Positions 42,861 through 51,892 of a stretch of 64,000 nt of DNA are shown in pieces (the first letter of the stretch is position 1; every line of letters starts with the position of its first letter). Source of the DNA: Streptomyces monashensis (GTDB lineage Bacteria > Actinomycetota > Actinomycetes > Streptomycetales > Streptomycetaceae); contig NZ_MLYO01000016.1 of the NCBI RefSeq assembly GCF_001866665.1, forward strand, positions 62,001 through 126,000, in the 5' to 3' direction. The notes below the pieces were generated by a model. It had not been told where the DNA came from. It saw only the letters and a list, made by a program, of their open reading frames with translations, and did no database searches. Both the position numbers and the translations under genes were made by a program.

Positions 42861-45800
42861 TCAGGCCAGCAGCTCCACCTCCGCCAGTGTCGACGCACGG
42901 TCCAGCGCCAGCCGGTACTTCGCGTACGTGCCCGGCGTCGCGATGGTGAACACGCGCGTCTGGCGGTCCCAGGGGAACGCCTCGGTGGAGCGGTGGTCCA
43001 GGGTCTTCCACGTGGTGCCGTCGGCCGAGCCCTGGAGGGTCCAGCCGGTCGGCGCCCTCGTGTGGTCGGCCGGGGACGTCAGGGTGTACTGGACGGGCCT
43101 GACCGCGTGGTCGACCGGGAGGTCCACCGAGGTGACCGTGGCCTCGGTCGCCGACGTGTCGTCGAACAGCGGCCCGTCGCCCTTCAGCACGTCCGCCCGG
43201 GGCACCGGCACCTTGTCGCCCTGGGTCAGGGAGACCGGCCCCGCGTTCTCGCCCGTGCCCCACGCCGACGGCCGGGCACCCATGGAGAACGTCAGCTCGC
43301 CGCCCCTGGACAGCATCGAGTGCGGGAGCGAAGTGGAGTTCCAGGGGCGGCCGTTGAAGGTCACGCCCTGGATGTAGACGTTCTTCGCGCTGTTCCTCGG
43401 AGCCTTGATCACCAGGTCCCGGCCGTTCTCCAGGTGCACGGTGACCTGCGTGAACAGTGGGGAGCCGATGGAGTAGTCACCGCTGCCGGGCACCAGGGGG
43501 TAGAAGCCGAGCGCCGAGAAGAGGTACCAGCCCGACTGCTCGCCGTTGTCCTCGTCGCCGTGGTAGCCCTGCCCGATCTCGCTGCCGAGGTAGAGCCGGG
43601 AGAGGATCTCGCGGACCGCCGCCTGGGTCTTCCAGGGCTGCCCGGCCGCGTCGTACAGGTACGGGATGTGGTGCGCGGGCTGGTTGGACTGCCCGAGCAT
43701 GCCCATGCGGACGTCGCGCGCCTCGGTCATCTCGTGGATGACACCGCCGTAGGACCCGGCGAACTCGGGGGAGGCCGTCTCCGGGGTCGAGAAGAACGTG
43801 TCCAGCTTGTTCGCGAGGCCCTGCCGGCCGCCGTACAGATCGGCCAGGCCACGGGTGTCCTGCGGGACGGTGAAGGCCATGCCCCAGCCGTTGGTCTCCG
43901 TGTAGTCGTAGCCCCACACGCGCGGGTCGTACGACGACGGGTCCAGCCGCCGCTTCCCCTGGTCGTCCCGGCCCTGGAAGAAGCCCACCCCGGGGTCGAA
44001 CAGGTTCACGTAGTCGCGGGCGCGGTTGAGGAAGTACTCCGACTCGTCCTTGTAGTGCTGCTCACCTTTCTTCTTGTAGAGCGCCTCGCCCATCCGCGCG
44101 ATGCCGTAGTCGTTGACGTACCCCTCCATCGCCCACGACAGGCCCTCGGTGGTGGAGGTGCTGGTGTAGCCGAGGAACGGCGAGGTGGCCATGCCCTTGC
44201 GGCCCACGCCCGACATCGGCGGGACGACGGTCGCGTTCTTCAGGGCGGCCCGGTACGCCGCCTCCGCGTCGAAGTGCACGCCCTTGACGTAGGCGTCGGC
44301 GAACGCCACGTCCGAGGAGGTGCCGGTCATCAGGTCGGCGTAGCCGGGCGAGGACCAGCGGGAGGTCCAGCCGCCGTCCTTGTACTGCTGCACGAACCCG
44401 TCGATCATCGCGCCCGCCTGAGTGGGCGTCAGGAACGAGTACGCCGGCCACGTGGTCCGATAGGTGTCCCAGAAGCCGTTGTTGACGTACACCTGGCCGT
44501 CGACGATCTTCGCGCCGGTGTGCGTCGGGGTGTCCTGGCTCTGCATCGGGGAGAAGGGGGAGGCGTACTGGTCCTTCCCGTCCACCTTCTCGAAGCCCGA
44601 GTTGGGGTACAGGTACAGCCGGTACATGCTGGAGTACAGCGTGGTCAGCTGGTCCGGGGTCGCCCCTCGCACCTCGACCCTGCCGAGCAGGCCGTCCCAG
44701 GTCCGCTGGGCCCGGGCCTTCACCGTGTCGAAGGAGGTGCCGTCGGGGATCTCCTGGCGCAGGTTGTCCCTGGCCTGGTCGACGCTGATCAGCGAGGTCG
44801 CCAGGCGCAGGGTGACCGTGCGGTCCGCGCCCGCGTCGAACCGCAGATAGCCCTTCACCCCGCTCGAACCGCCGTCCGTCACCGGCTTGTCGAACGTGCC
44901 GTACACGAACAGCCGGGTCGCACCCGTCGACAGGCCGGACTTCACGTCCGAGTAGCCGGTGACGGTCCCGTGCTCCTTGTCGAGGGTCAGGCCGGCCTGC
45001 TCGGTGACGTTGTCGAAGAGCACGCTCGCGTCGTTGCCGGGGTAGGTGAAGCGCAGCACCGCCGCGTGGTCGGTCGGGGTCATCTCGGCCTTGAGGCCGT
45101 TCTCGAACCGGACCCCGTAGTAGTACGGCCGCGCGGTCTCGTTCTCGTGCCGGAACGGCAGTTGGCGCGCCTCGCGTCCGGTGTCCGGGGTGCCGGCCGC
45201 GGCCGACGGCATCAGCTGGAAGGTCTGCCGGTCGCCCATCCACGGGCTCGGCTCATGACTCGCGCTGAACGCCTGGATCGTCGGCAGGTTGTCGTCGTTG
45301 TTCGCGCGCGCGTACTCGTACAGCCAGCTCAGCGAGGACGCGTTCGTCACCGGCGTCCAGAAGTTGAAGCCGTGCGGCAGCGCGGTCGCGGGGAAGTTGT
45401 TGCCGCGCGAGAAGCTGCCGCTGGAGTTGGTGCCCCGGGTGGTCAGCACGTAGTCCGACAGATGCGCCCGCGGCCTGTCGGGCGCCACCGGCTTCAGCGC
45501 CACGTCGTCGATCCAGCCCCGGAACTTCGCCGGCCCGGCGGGGGAGTCGTACCCCACCAGGATCCGGTCGACCGTCTTGCCGGCCGCGACCGAGCCGATC
45601 CGCGAGAGCACGTTGTTCCACTGGTTGACGTACAGCGCCTTGGACGCGCCCTGCCCGCGCGGCGACAGCGGGAACCCGTGCTGGTCGAGGGCGCCCAGGT
45701 CGCTCAGGTACGTCCCGTCGGTGAAGGCCAGGTCCAGGGAGACGTTCGTGGCGTCGTAGTCCCGGTCGCCGTCCGCCATCGACGGGAAGATCCGGTACGA

Positions 45801-46664
45801 CAGCTGGGTGTCGGCGCCGACCTTCACGTGCACGCCGAAGACCTTGTTGTACGAGTACGCCCGGCCCGGTGCCGTGTGGCGTCCGGCGTAGCGCAGTGCC
45901 CTCTTTCCGGTGAACCCGGCACGTGCCCTGGCCGTCGGCGAGGCGGTGGGGCCGCGGTCGACCAGGGTCTGCATGTCCTCGGGGACGGGGCCGCCGGAGC
46001 CGCCGGTGGAGAACTGGACGTCGGCGAGCTGGAGGATGTCGGGGGCGCCGCCGTTCCTCGTGATCTCCAGCCGGAAGTGCTGGTACTCGGCCGGCTGGGC
46101 CAGGTCGTACGACCTGGTCTGCAGTCGCTCGGAGAAGGTCTCGCCGGAGCGGGTGTCGACCGCCTTCCAGTCCTTGCCGTCCGTGGAGCCGAGCAGCGTC
46201 CAGTCCCTCGGGTCGCGCTCGGCGTGGTCGTTGGCCGAGGTGAGCGCGTACGTCACCAGCCTGACGGGCTTGTCGAGGTCGAACTCCGCCCAGCCGGTGG
46301 GCTGGAACGTCAGCCACTTGGTCCCGGGGTCGCCGTCGACCAGGTTCTCCTTCACCTCGCCGGCGCCCGTGTTCTCGCCGCTCGCCCGGACGTCGGTGAC
46401 ATGGTCCGTCACGTTGCCCGGGATGCCGGTGCTGTAGCCGCCGTCGACGCCCGAGGCACGCTTGCCGCCGTCGGGCTCGGTGTCCACAGTGTCGATCCAG
46501 TCGGGTGCCGGATCTCCCGCCTCGAACGAGGACGCGAACTCGCCCCCGGCGGCCGGAGCCCTGGCGGGCAGGGCGACCGCCGCGCCCTGTGCGCCGACGG
46601 CCATGACAAAGGCGGCCGTGAGGACGGCCGCCGGACCCCATCTGTGCCGAGTTCTCCGCTGCAT
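42861..46664 (-). CDS. Secreted GH92 alpha-mannosidase with two discoidin-like (F5/8C) domains
   Basis: A 1,267-residue secreted enzyme. A Sec signal (AVLTAAFVMAVGAQGAAVALPARA) is followed by an F5/8 type C-like carbohydrate-binding domain (about 85-230), a linker with a concanavalin-like domain, then a GH92 catalytic region. In that region NFWTPVTNASSLSWLYEYA, FWDTYRTTWPAYSFLTP, NQPAHHIPYLYDAAG and GYHGDEDNGEQSGWYLFSALGFYP are typical family phrases. A second F5/8C-like domain closes the protein. GH92 enzymes are calcium-dependent exo-alpha-mannosidases acting on N-glycans or mannans. It is divergent from ngcE. An operator-like palindrome sits 31 bases upstream of its start, so control by a LacI-family sugar repressor is likely. 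Confidence 0.92.
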   Translation of the reverse strand: MQRRTRHRWGPAAVLTAAFVMAVGAQGAAVALPARAPAAGGEFASSFEAGDPAPDWIDTVDTEPDGGKRASGVDGGYSTGIPGNVTDHVTDVRASGENTGAGEVKENLVDGDPGTKWLTFQPTGWAEFDLDKPVRLVTYALTSANDHAERDPRDWTLLGSTDGKDWKAVDTRSGETFSERLQTRSYDLAQPAEYQHFRLEITRNGGAPDILQLADVQFSTGGSGGPVPEDMQTLVDRGPTASPTARARAGFTGKRALRYAGRHTAPGRAYSYNKVFGVHVKVGADTQLSYRIFPSMADGDRDYDATNVSLDLAFTDGTYLSDLGALDQHGFPLSPRGQGASKALYVNQWNNVLSRIGSVAAGKTVDRILVGYDSPAGPAKFRGWIDDVALKPVAPDRPRAHLSDYVLTTRGTNSSGSFSRGNNFPATALPHGFNFWTPVTNASSLSWLYEYARANNDDNLPTIQAFSASHEPSPWMGDRQTFQLMPSAAAGTPDTGREARQLPFRHENETARPYYYGVRFENGLKAEMTPTDHAAVLRFTYPGNDASVLFDNVTEQAGLTLDKEHGTVTGYSDVKSGLSTGATRLFVYGTFDKPVTDGGSSGVKGYLRFDAGADRTVTLRLATSLISVDQARDNLRQEIPDGTSFDTVKARAQRTWDGLLGRVEVRGATPDQLTTLYSSMYRLYLYPNSGFEKVDGKDQYASPFSPMQSQDTPTHTGAKIVDGQVYVNNGFWDTYRTTWPAYSFLTPTQAGAMIDGFVQQYKDGGWTSRWSSPGYADLMTGTSSDVAFADAYVKGVHFDAEAAYRAALKNATVVPPMSGVGRKGMATSPFLGYTSTSTTEGLSWAMEGYVNDYGIARMGEALYKKKGEQHYKDESEYFLNRARDYVNLFDPGVGFFQGRDDQGKRRLDPSSYDPRVWGYDYTETNGWGMAFTVPQDTRGLADLYGGRQGLANKLDTFFSTPETASPEFAGSYGGVIHEMTEARDVRMGMLGQSNQPAHHIPYLYDAAGQPWKTQAAVREILSRLYLGSEIGQGYHGDEDNGEQSGWYLFSALGFYPLVPGSGDYSIGSPLFTQVTVHLENGRDLVIKAPRNSAKNVYIQGVTFNGRPWNSTSLPHSMLSRGGELTFSMGARPSAWGTGENAGPVSLTQGDKVPVPRADVLKGDGPLFDDTSATEATVTSVDLPVDHAVRPVQYTLTSPADHTRAPTGWTLQGSADGTTWKTLDHRSTEAFPWDRQTRVFTIATPGTYAKYRLALDRASTLAEVELLA

Positions 46665-46694
46665 CTACGGATTCCCCTCCTGCGCCCTCTGTTG

Positions 46695-46706
46695 GACAAC
46701 GTTGTC
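46695..46706. promoter_or_regulatory. LacI-type operator-like palindrome in the GH92 promoter
   Basis: GACAACGTTGTC with the central CG of LacI/CcpA-family operators lies 31-42 bases before the GH92 start. The repressor gene is not in the window. Confidence 0.75.
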
Positions 46707-46897
46707 AAGCTCCGGGGCGCAGGATCCAGTAGGGCGTCAAGTGGCCGGTGGTGTCAAGGGCGTTGGGCGTGGCATTCAGGGACTTATGCCGCGAATATTT
46801 CCGCCACCGGCCCGCGGGAGGCTCGTATTTCCGCGAGGTCTCAACTCGGAAAAGACCCTTGGTGAACCGTGCATTCGATCTTGCTACCGTGGCGGGA

Positions 46898-46913
46898 AGT
46901 GGACTATACCTGT
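46898..46913. promoter_or_regulatory. dre-like site upstream of ngcE
   Basis: AGTGGACTATACCTGT matches the dre consensus at 11 of 16 positions and is nearly symmetric. It lies 104 bases before the ngcE start and would place the GlcNAc transporter under a DasR-type regulator. Confidence 0.5.
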
Positions 46914-47016
46914 CGGCACTTCCAGCGTGACCCTGCACCACCCAGCTTGACCCGACAGCGGTGCCGGGGAGGATCCGGTTCACCGCCTGAGTCCTGGAGA
47001 AGGCGAGGACTTGAGC

Positions 47017-48462
47017 ATGGGATCCACCTCGAACAACAGTGCCGAAGGCGTCGGCCGGCGTGATCTGATCAAGCGGTCCGCCGCGCTCGGCCTGGTCGCG
47101 GCCCCGGGTATGGGACTGCTGTCCGCCTGTGCGAGCAGCGGCGGAGGAGGTCAGAAGAAGGACAAGGCGGGGAAGAAGACCGCCAAGAACCCGCTGGGTG
47201 TCAACGAGAGCGCCCAGATGGAATTCGTCCTCTTCGACGGCGGCTTCGGCAAGGAGTACGCCCAGGACGCGGTGAAGATCTACCAGAAGGACTTCCCCAA
47301 GGCGCAGGTGAAGTTCTCCGCCACCCAGAAGATCCAGTCCACGCTCCAGCCCCGCTTCAACCAGGGCAACCCGCCGGACCTCATCGACAACTCCGGCGCC
47401 GAGCAGATGGACATGGGCGTCCTGGTCGGCAAGGACCAGCTGTCCGACCTCACCCCGCTGCTGGACGCGCCGTCGTACGACGACCCGAACAAGAAGGTCC
47501 GCGACACGCTGCGCCCCGGCATCGTGGAGATGGGACAGTTCGACGGCAACCCGGTGTGGATCTTCTACTACGCCTACACGGTGTACGGCGTCTGGTACTC
47601 GCAGAAGGCCCTGAACTCGCTGGACGCGGAGTACCCGAAGACCTGGGACGAGATGCTCGCGGTCTGCGAGAAGGCCAAGAAGAAGGGCATGGCGGGCTGG
47701 ACGTACGCGGGCAAGTACCCGTACTACATCCCCTTCTCGCTCTACCCGATGATCGGCAAGGTCGGCGGGCGCGAGGTGCTCGACGCCATCGACAACCTGG
47801 AGCCGAACGCCTGGAAGCACCCGGCCGTCAAGGCCTGTTTCGAGGCGTACTACGAGCTCTACAAGAAGGGCTACATCCTCAAGGGCACCCCGGGCCTCGA
47901 CCACATCCAGTCGCAGACCGCCTGGGCCAAGGGCGAGGCGCTGTTCATCCCGAACGGCTCCTGGGTGGAGAACGAGTCGGCGAACGTCATCCCGAAGGAC
48001 TTCGACCTCGCCGTCTCCGCGCCCTCCGGCATCGACAGCAGCGACAAGCTGCCGTTCGGCACCATCTGGGCCTCCGGCGGTGAGCCGTTCGTCGTGCCGG
48101 CCAAGGCGGCGAACCCCGAGGGCGGCATGGAGCAGCTGCGCATCATGCTCTCCGAGGCGTCGTCCAAGAACTTCACCAGCAAGGTGAAGTCGCTGACGGC
48201 CTACAACGGCGGCACCACCGGAATCACGCTCACCCCGGGCCTCAAATCGGGTGTCGCGGCGCTTCAGCTGGCCGGATCCAACGTGGTGAATCCGCGTCTT
48301 CAGGACTGGTACGTGCAGCTCCAGAAGGAGAAGATCGGAGTGTCCGGGCTCGGCGAGATGATGGCCGGCCGGCTCACCCCGGCCGAGGCCATCAAGAAGA
48401 TCCAGGGATTCGCCGACGAAGCGGCCAAGGACACCACCATCAAGCACTACAAGCACCAGTAA
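47017..48462 (+). CDS. ngcE: GlcNAc/chitobiose-binding lipoprotein of an ABC transporter, NgcE-like
   Basis: A 481-residue solute-binding protein. The N-terminus has a twin-arginine signal (GRRDLIKRSAALGLV) that ends in a lipobox (LLSACAS), so it is exported folded and lipid-anchored. MEFVLFDGGFGKEYAQDAVKIYQKD and the long central domain match the large family 1 binding proteins. S. coelicolor SCO6005 (NgcE) has this place and layout as I recall, and binds diacetylchitobiose; S. olivaceoviridis NgcE binds GlcNAc and chitobiose. ATG 47017 follows GAGG by eight bases. It leads the ngcEFG operon and has a dre-like site upstream. Sugar specificity is inferred. Confidence 0.88.
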   Translation: MGSTSNNSAEGVGRRDLIKRSAALGLVAAPGMGLLSACASSGGGGQKKDKAGKKTAKNPLGVNESAQMEFVLFDGGFGKEYAQDAVKIYQKDFPKAQVKFSATQKIQSTLQPRFNQGNPPDLIDNSGAEQMDMGVLVGKDQLSDLTPLLDAPSYDDPNKKVRDTLRPGIVEMGQFDGNPVWIFYYAYTVYGVWYSQKALNSLDAEYPKTWDEMLAVCEKAKKKGMAGWTYAGKYPYYIPFSLYPMIGKVGGREVLDAIDNLEPNAWKHPAVKACFEAYYELYKKGYILKGTPGLDHIQSQTAWAKGEALFIPNGSWVENESANVIPKDFDLAVSAPSGIDSSDKLPFGTIWASGGEPFVVPAKAANPEGGMEQLRIMLSEASSKNFTSKVKSLTAYNGGTTGITLTPGLKSGVAALQLAGSNVVNPRLQDWYVQLQKEKIGVSGLGEMMAGRLTPAEAIKKIQGFADEAAKDTTIKHYKHQ

Positions 48463-48490
48463 ACAGCACCCTGACCGCACCGGAGTGGCG

Positions 48491-49417
48491 ATGCAGCACG
48501 GCAAGTACCGGTTCATCGTGGGGTTTTTGGCATTGCCCCTGGGACTGTACGCGCTCTTCGTGGTGTGGCCGTTCATCCAGTCCATCTACTATTCGTTCAC
48601 GGACTGGACCGGCCTGAGCCCCGAATTCAAGATGGTCGGCTTCGACAACTACACGAGGATGGTCCACGACGACATCTTCTGGAAGTCGCTGGAGCACAGT
48701 CTGCTGTTCGCCCTGGTGCTGCCACTGGTGACGATCAGTCTGGCGCTGTTCTTCGCCTTCATGATCAATGTGGGCGGACGGCGGAGGAAGGGCGGCCCCG
48801 CGATCTCCGGGGTGCGGGGCTCGTCCTTCTACAAAATCGTCTACTTCTTCCCGCAGGTGCTGTCCATCGCGATCGTCGCGCTGCTGTTCGCCTTCGCGTA
48901 CAACCCGGACAGCGGCGCGATCAACTCGATCCTGCGGGGCGTCGGCCTCGGCAGCGTCCAGCCGCTGTGGCTGGGCGACCCGAGCCTCGCGCTGTGGTGC
49001 GTGATGGCCGTGCTCGTCTGGTCCACGGTCGGCTTCTTCGTGGTCCTGTTCTCCGCGGGTATGGCCTCCATCCCCACCGAGCTGTACGAGTCGGCGCTGC
49101 TCGACGGCGCCGGCCGGGCCGCCACCTTCTTCCGGATCACCCTGCCGCTGCTGTGGGACACCGTGCAGTCCGGCTGGGTCTACATGGGCATCCTCGCGCT
49201 CGGCGCCGAGTCGTTCGCGGTCGTACAGATCATGACGACCGGACCGGGCGGGCCCGACTACTCGACCACGGTGCTGGTCCTGTACGTGTACCAGAAGGCG
49301 TTCCGGGACGGTCAGGCCGCCTACGCCACCACGATCGGCGTCGCCCTGCTCGTCGTCACGCTCGCCTTCGCGGCGATCGTGATGCGGCTGGGCCGTCGCG
49401 AGCGGCTGGAGTTCTGA
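48491..49417 (+). CDS. ngcF: ABC sugar transporter permease, NgcF-like
   Basis: A 308-residue MalF-type permease with about six helices from FIVGFLALPLGLYALFVVWP. The ATPase-docking EAA loop is ELYESALLDGAGRAATFFR. The ATG at 48491 is chosen because GGAG lies five bases upstream; an upstream GTG at 48485 overlaps that site. It starts 28 bases after ngcE and ends three bases before ngcG. No ATPase gene is present, so a shared MsiK-type subunit is expected. Confidence 0.9.
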   Translation: MQHGKYRFIVGFLALPLGLYALFVVWPFIQSIYYSFTDWTGLSPEFKMVGFDNYTRMVHDDIFWKSLEHSLLFALVLPLVTISLALFFAFMINVGGRRRKGGPAISGVRGSSFYKIVYFFPQVLSIAIVALLFAFAYNPDSGAINSILRGVGLGSVQPLWLGDPSLALWCVMAVLVWSTVGFFVVLFSAGMASIPTELYESALLDGAGRAATFFRITLPLLWDTVQSGWVYMGILALGAESFAVVQIMTTGPGGPDYSTTVLVLYVYQKAFRDGQAAYATTIGVALLVVTLAFAAIVMRLGRRERLEF

Positions 49418-49420
49418 CAG

Positions 49421-50344
49421 ATGAAGACGACCGAGACCCCCGCACCGCTGCCGGCCGAGTCCGGCGCGACCGTCTCCAAGATCGACGTACCGGTCCCGCG
49501 GCCGTCCGGGAAGAAGAGCGAGGGCGGTGTCCTCAACGTCTTCTCCCACGGCGTGCTGATCATCTGGGCGATCATGGTGGTCACGCCGCTGCTGTGGGCG
49601 GTGATGACGTCCTTCAAGTCCGACAGCTCCATCTTCTCCTCGCCCTGGTCGCTGCCGGACCACCTGCACTTCGACAACTGGGCGCGGGCCTGGACCGACG
49701 CCAACATGAGCGACTACTTCCTCAACACCGTCCTGGTGGTCGGCGGTTCGCTCGTCGGCACCCTGGTCCTCGGCTCCATGGCGGCCTACGTCCTCGCCCG
49801 CTTCGACTTCCCGGGCAACCGCTTCATCTACTACCTGTTCGTCGGCGGCATGAGCTTCCCGATCATGCTCGCGCTGGTCCCGCTGTTCTACGTCGTGAAC
49901 AACATGGGCCTGCTGAACACGATCCACGGGCTGATCCTGGTCTACATCGCGTACTCGCTGCCGTTCACCGTCTTCTTCCTGACGGCGTTCTTCCGCACCC
50001 TGCCCACCTCGGTGGCGGAGGCGGCCTTCGTGGACGGTGCTTCGCACACGCGCACGTTCTTCCAGATCATGCTGCCCATGGCCAAGCCGGGCCTGATCAG
50101 CGTCGGCATCTTCAACTTCCTGGGCCAGTGGAACCAGTACATGCTGCCCACGGTCCTCAACACCGACCCCGACAAGAAGGTCCTCACCCAGGGGCTGGTC
50201 CAGCTGGCGGTCAGCCAGGGCTACAAGGGCGACTGGTCCGGCCTCTTCGCGGGCCTGGTCATGGCCATGCTGCCGGTGCTCGGGGCGTACATCGTCTTCC
50301 AGCGCCAGGTGGTCCAGGGCCTGACCGCGGGGGCGCTGAAGTAG
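49421..50344 (+). CDS. ngcG: ABC sugar transporter permease, NgcG-like
   Basis: A 307-residue MalG-type permease with a variable cytoplasmic start, then helices from VLIIWAIMVVTPLLWAVMTSF. The MalG-like TSFKSDSSIF loop and the EAA loop (SVAEAAFVDGASHTRTFFQ) are present, followed by FNFLGQWNQYMLP. It pairs with NgcF. It starts three bases after ngcF and is closed by a 15-bp hairpin before rok7B7. Confidence 0.9.
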   Translation: MKTTETPAPLPAESGATVSKIDVPVPRPSGKKSEGGVLNVFSHGVLIIWAIMVVTPLLWAVMTSFKSDSSIFSSPWSLPDHLHFDNWARAWTDANMSDYFLNTVLVVGGSLVGTLVLGSMAAYVLARFDFPGNRFIYYLFVGGMSFPIMLALVPLFYVVNNMGLLNTIHGLILVYIAYSLPFTVFFLTAFFRTLPTSVAEAAFVDGASHTRTFFQIMLPMAKPGLISVGIFNFLGQWNQYMLPTVLNTDPDKKVLTQGLVQLAVSQGYKGDWSGLFAGLVMAMLPVLGAYIVFQRQVVQGLTAGALK

Positions 50345-50385
50345 TCTCCCGACCCGGACGGGGGTCACCCGTCGCGACCGTCCGT

Positions 50386-50420
50386 GCGCACGCCGTCCCC
50401 GTCCCGGGGGCGGCGTGCGC
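50386..50420 (+). terminator. Terminator after ngcG
   Basis: A 15-bp stem (50386-50400 with 50406-50420, one G-U pair) and a 5-base loop lie 42 bases after the ngcG stop. Confidence 0.7.
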
Positions 50421-50560
50421 CGTTGTGTGCGCTGCGTCTCCGAAGCCCCGGATACGGTTCAACCTCTTGACGTGAGTCGCCCCGAACGGCTCAGCTTAGA
50501 GTTCACTAGTTGGACATACGCGGGGCCTCGCCGAAGCGGCCTCGCGCTCAGGAGGTCGTC

Positions 50561-51772
50561 GTGGAGACTCCAGGGTCGCAGTCGTCGCTGCACCGAGCCA
50601 ACCTGGAGCGGGTCGTCCGGGCCGTACGCCTGGCAGGGTCCCTCACGCAGGCGGAGATCGCGCGGACGACCGGTCTGTCCGCCGCGACCGTCTCCAACAT
50701 CGTGCGGGAGTTGAAGGACGGCGGAACCGTCGAGGTCACGCCCACATCCGCGGGCGGGCGGCGGGCCCGCAGCGTCAGCCTGAGCGGGGACGCGGGCATT
50801 GTGATCGGCGTCGACTTCGGGCACACCCATCTGCGGGTCGCGATCGGCAACCTCGCCCATCAGGTACTGGCCGAGGAGGCCGAGCCGCTGGACGTGGACG
50901 CGTCCGCCGCGCAGGGCTTCGACCGGGCGGAGCAGCTGGTCAGCAGGCTGATCGAGGCCACCGGGGTGAACCGGTCCAAGGTGGCCGGGGTGGGCCTCGG
51001 CGTGCCGGGCCCCATCGACGTCGAGTCGGGCACCCTGGGCTCGACGTCGATCCTGCCGGGCTGGGGCGGCACCAAGCCCGCCGAGGAGCTGCGCGAGCGG
51101 CTCGGGGTGCCCGTGCACGTGGACAACGACGCCAACCTCGGCGCCCTCGGCGAGCTGGTCTGGGGCAGCGGGAAGGGCGTGCGCGACCTCGCGTACATCA
51201 AGGTCGCGAGCGGTGTCGGCGCCGGTCTGGTGATCGACGGGAAGATCTATCGCGGTCCGGGCGGCACCGCCGGAGAAATCGGGCATATTACACTCGATGA
51301 ATCCGGCCCGGTCTGCCGTTGCGGCAACCGTGGCTGCCTGGAGACCTTCGCGGCCGCACGCTATGTGCTCCCGCTGCTCCAGCCCAGTCACGGCCCCGAC
51401 CTCACGCTCGAGGGCGTCGTACGGCTGGCCAGGGAAGGTGACCCGGGCTGCCGTCGGGTGATCGCCGACGTCGGCCGCCACATCGGCAGTGGAGTGGCCA
51501 ATCTCTGCAATCTGCTGAACCCGAGCAGGGTGGTCCTCGGCGGTGATCTCGCCGAGGCCGGCGAGCTGGTGCTCGGGCCGATCAGGGAGTCCGTCGGCCG
51601 GTACGCCATCCCCAGCGCGGCACGCCAACTGTCGGTTCTGCCCGGGGCACTTGGGGGCCGTGCGGAGGTGCTCGGAGCGCTTGCCCTCGCCCTCAGCGAG
51701 ATGGGTGATTCGTCGCTTCTGTCAGGTAATGTCGTCGGGGCTCTGTCCGCGGCTACCCCTGCCTTCACTTAG
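50561..51772 (+). CDS. rok7B7: ROK-family transcriptional regulator, Rok7B7-like
   Basis: A 403-residue regulator: an N-terminal winged helix (LTQAEIARTTGLSAATVSNIVREL) and a C-terminal ROK sugar-kinase-like domain with VIGVDFGHTHLRVAIGN and the zinc motif GEIGHITLDESGPVCRCGNRGCLE. GTG 50561 is preceded by AGGAGGT. In S. coelicolor, Rok7B7 (SCO6008), in the same place between ngc-type and xylFGH genes, was reported to affect xylose uptake, carbon catabolite repression and antibiotic production. It stands alone between a terminator and the xylF promoter. The inverted repeat at 51779 is a candidate target. Orthology is inferred from gene order and domains. Confidence 0.9.
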   Translation: METPGSQSSLHRANLERVVRAVRLAGSLTQAEIARTTGLSAATVSNIVRELKDGGTVEVTPTSAGGRRARSVSLSGDAGIVIGVDFGHTHLRVAIGNLAHQVLAEEAEPLDVDASAAQGFDRAEQLVSRLIEATGVNRSKVAGVGLGVPGPIDVESGTLGSTSILPGWGGTKPAEELRERLGVPVHVDNDANLGALGELVWGSGKGVRDLAYIKVASGVGAGLVIDGKIYRGPGGTAGEIGHITLDESGPVCRCGNRGCLETFAAARYVLPLLQPSHGPDLTLEGVVRLAREGDPGCRRVIADVGRHIGSGVANLCNLLNPSRVVLGGDLAEAGELVLGPIRESVGRYAIPSAARQLSVLPGALGGRAEVLGALALALSEMGDSSLLSGNVVGALSAATPAFT

Positions 51773-51778
51773 ATAACG

Positions 51779-51796
51779 GATGGCACCGTTGCCATC
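51779..51796. promoter_or_regulatory. Inverted repeat between rok7B7 and xylF, candidate operator or weak terminator
   Basis: GATGGCACCGTTGCCATC has perfect 7-bp arms around CCGT and starts six bases after the rok7B7 stop, 97 bases before xylF. It could be the regulator's site or a short terminator. Confidence 0.5.
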
Positions 51797-51892
51797 TCGT
51801 TAAGGATTTACTTCTTGACGTCGAACCTGCGGCCGAGTTGACTTCCAGCCACCTCGGCCGCAACGACGCGGCCTCGTCAGGGAGGTTTTCAA

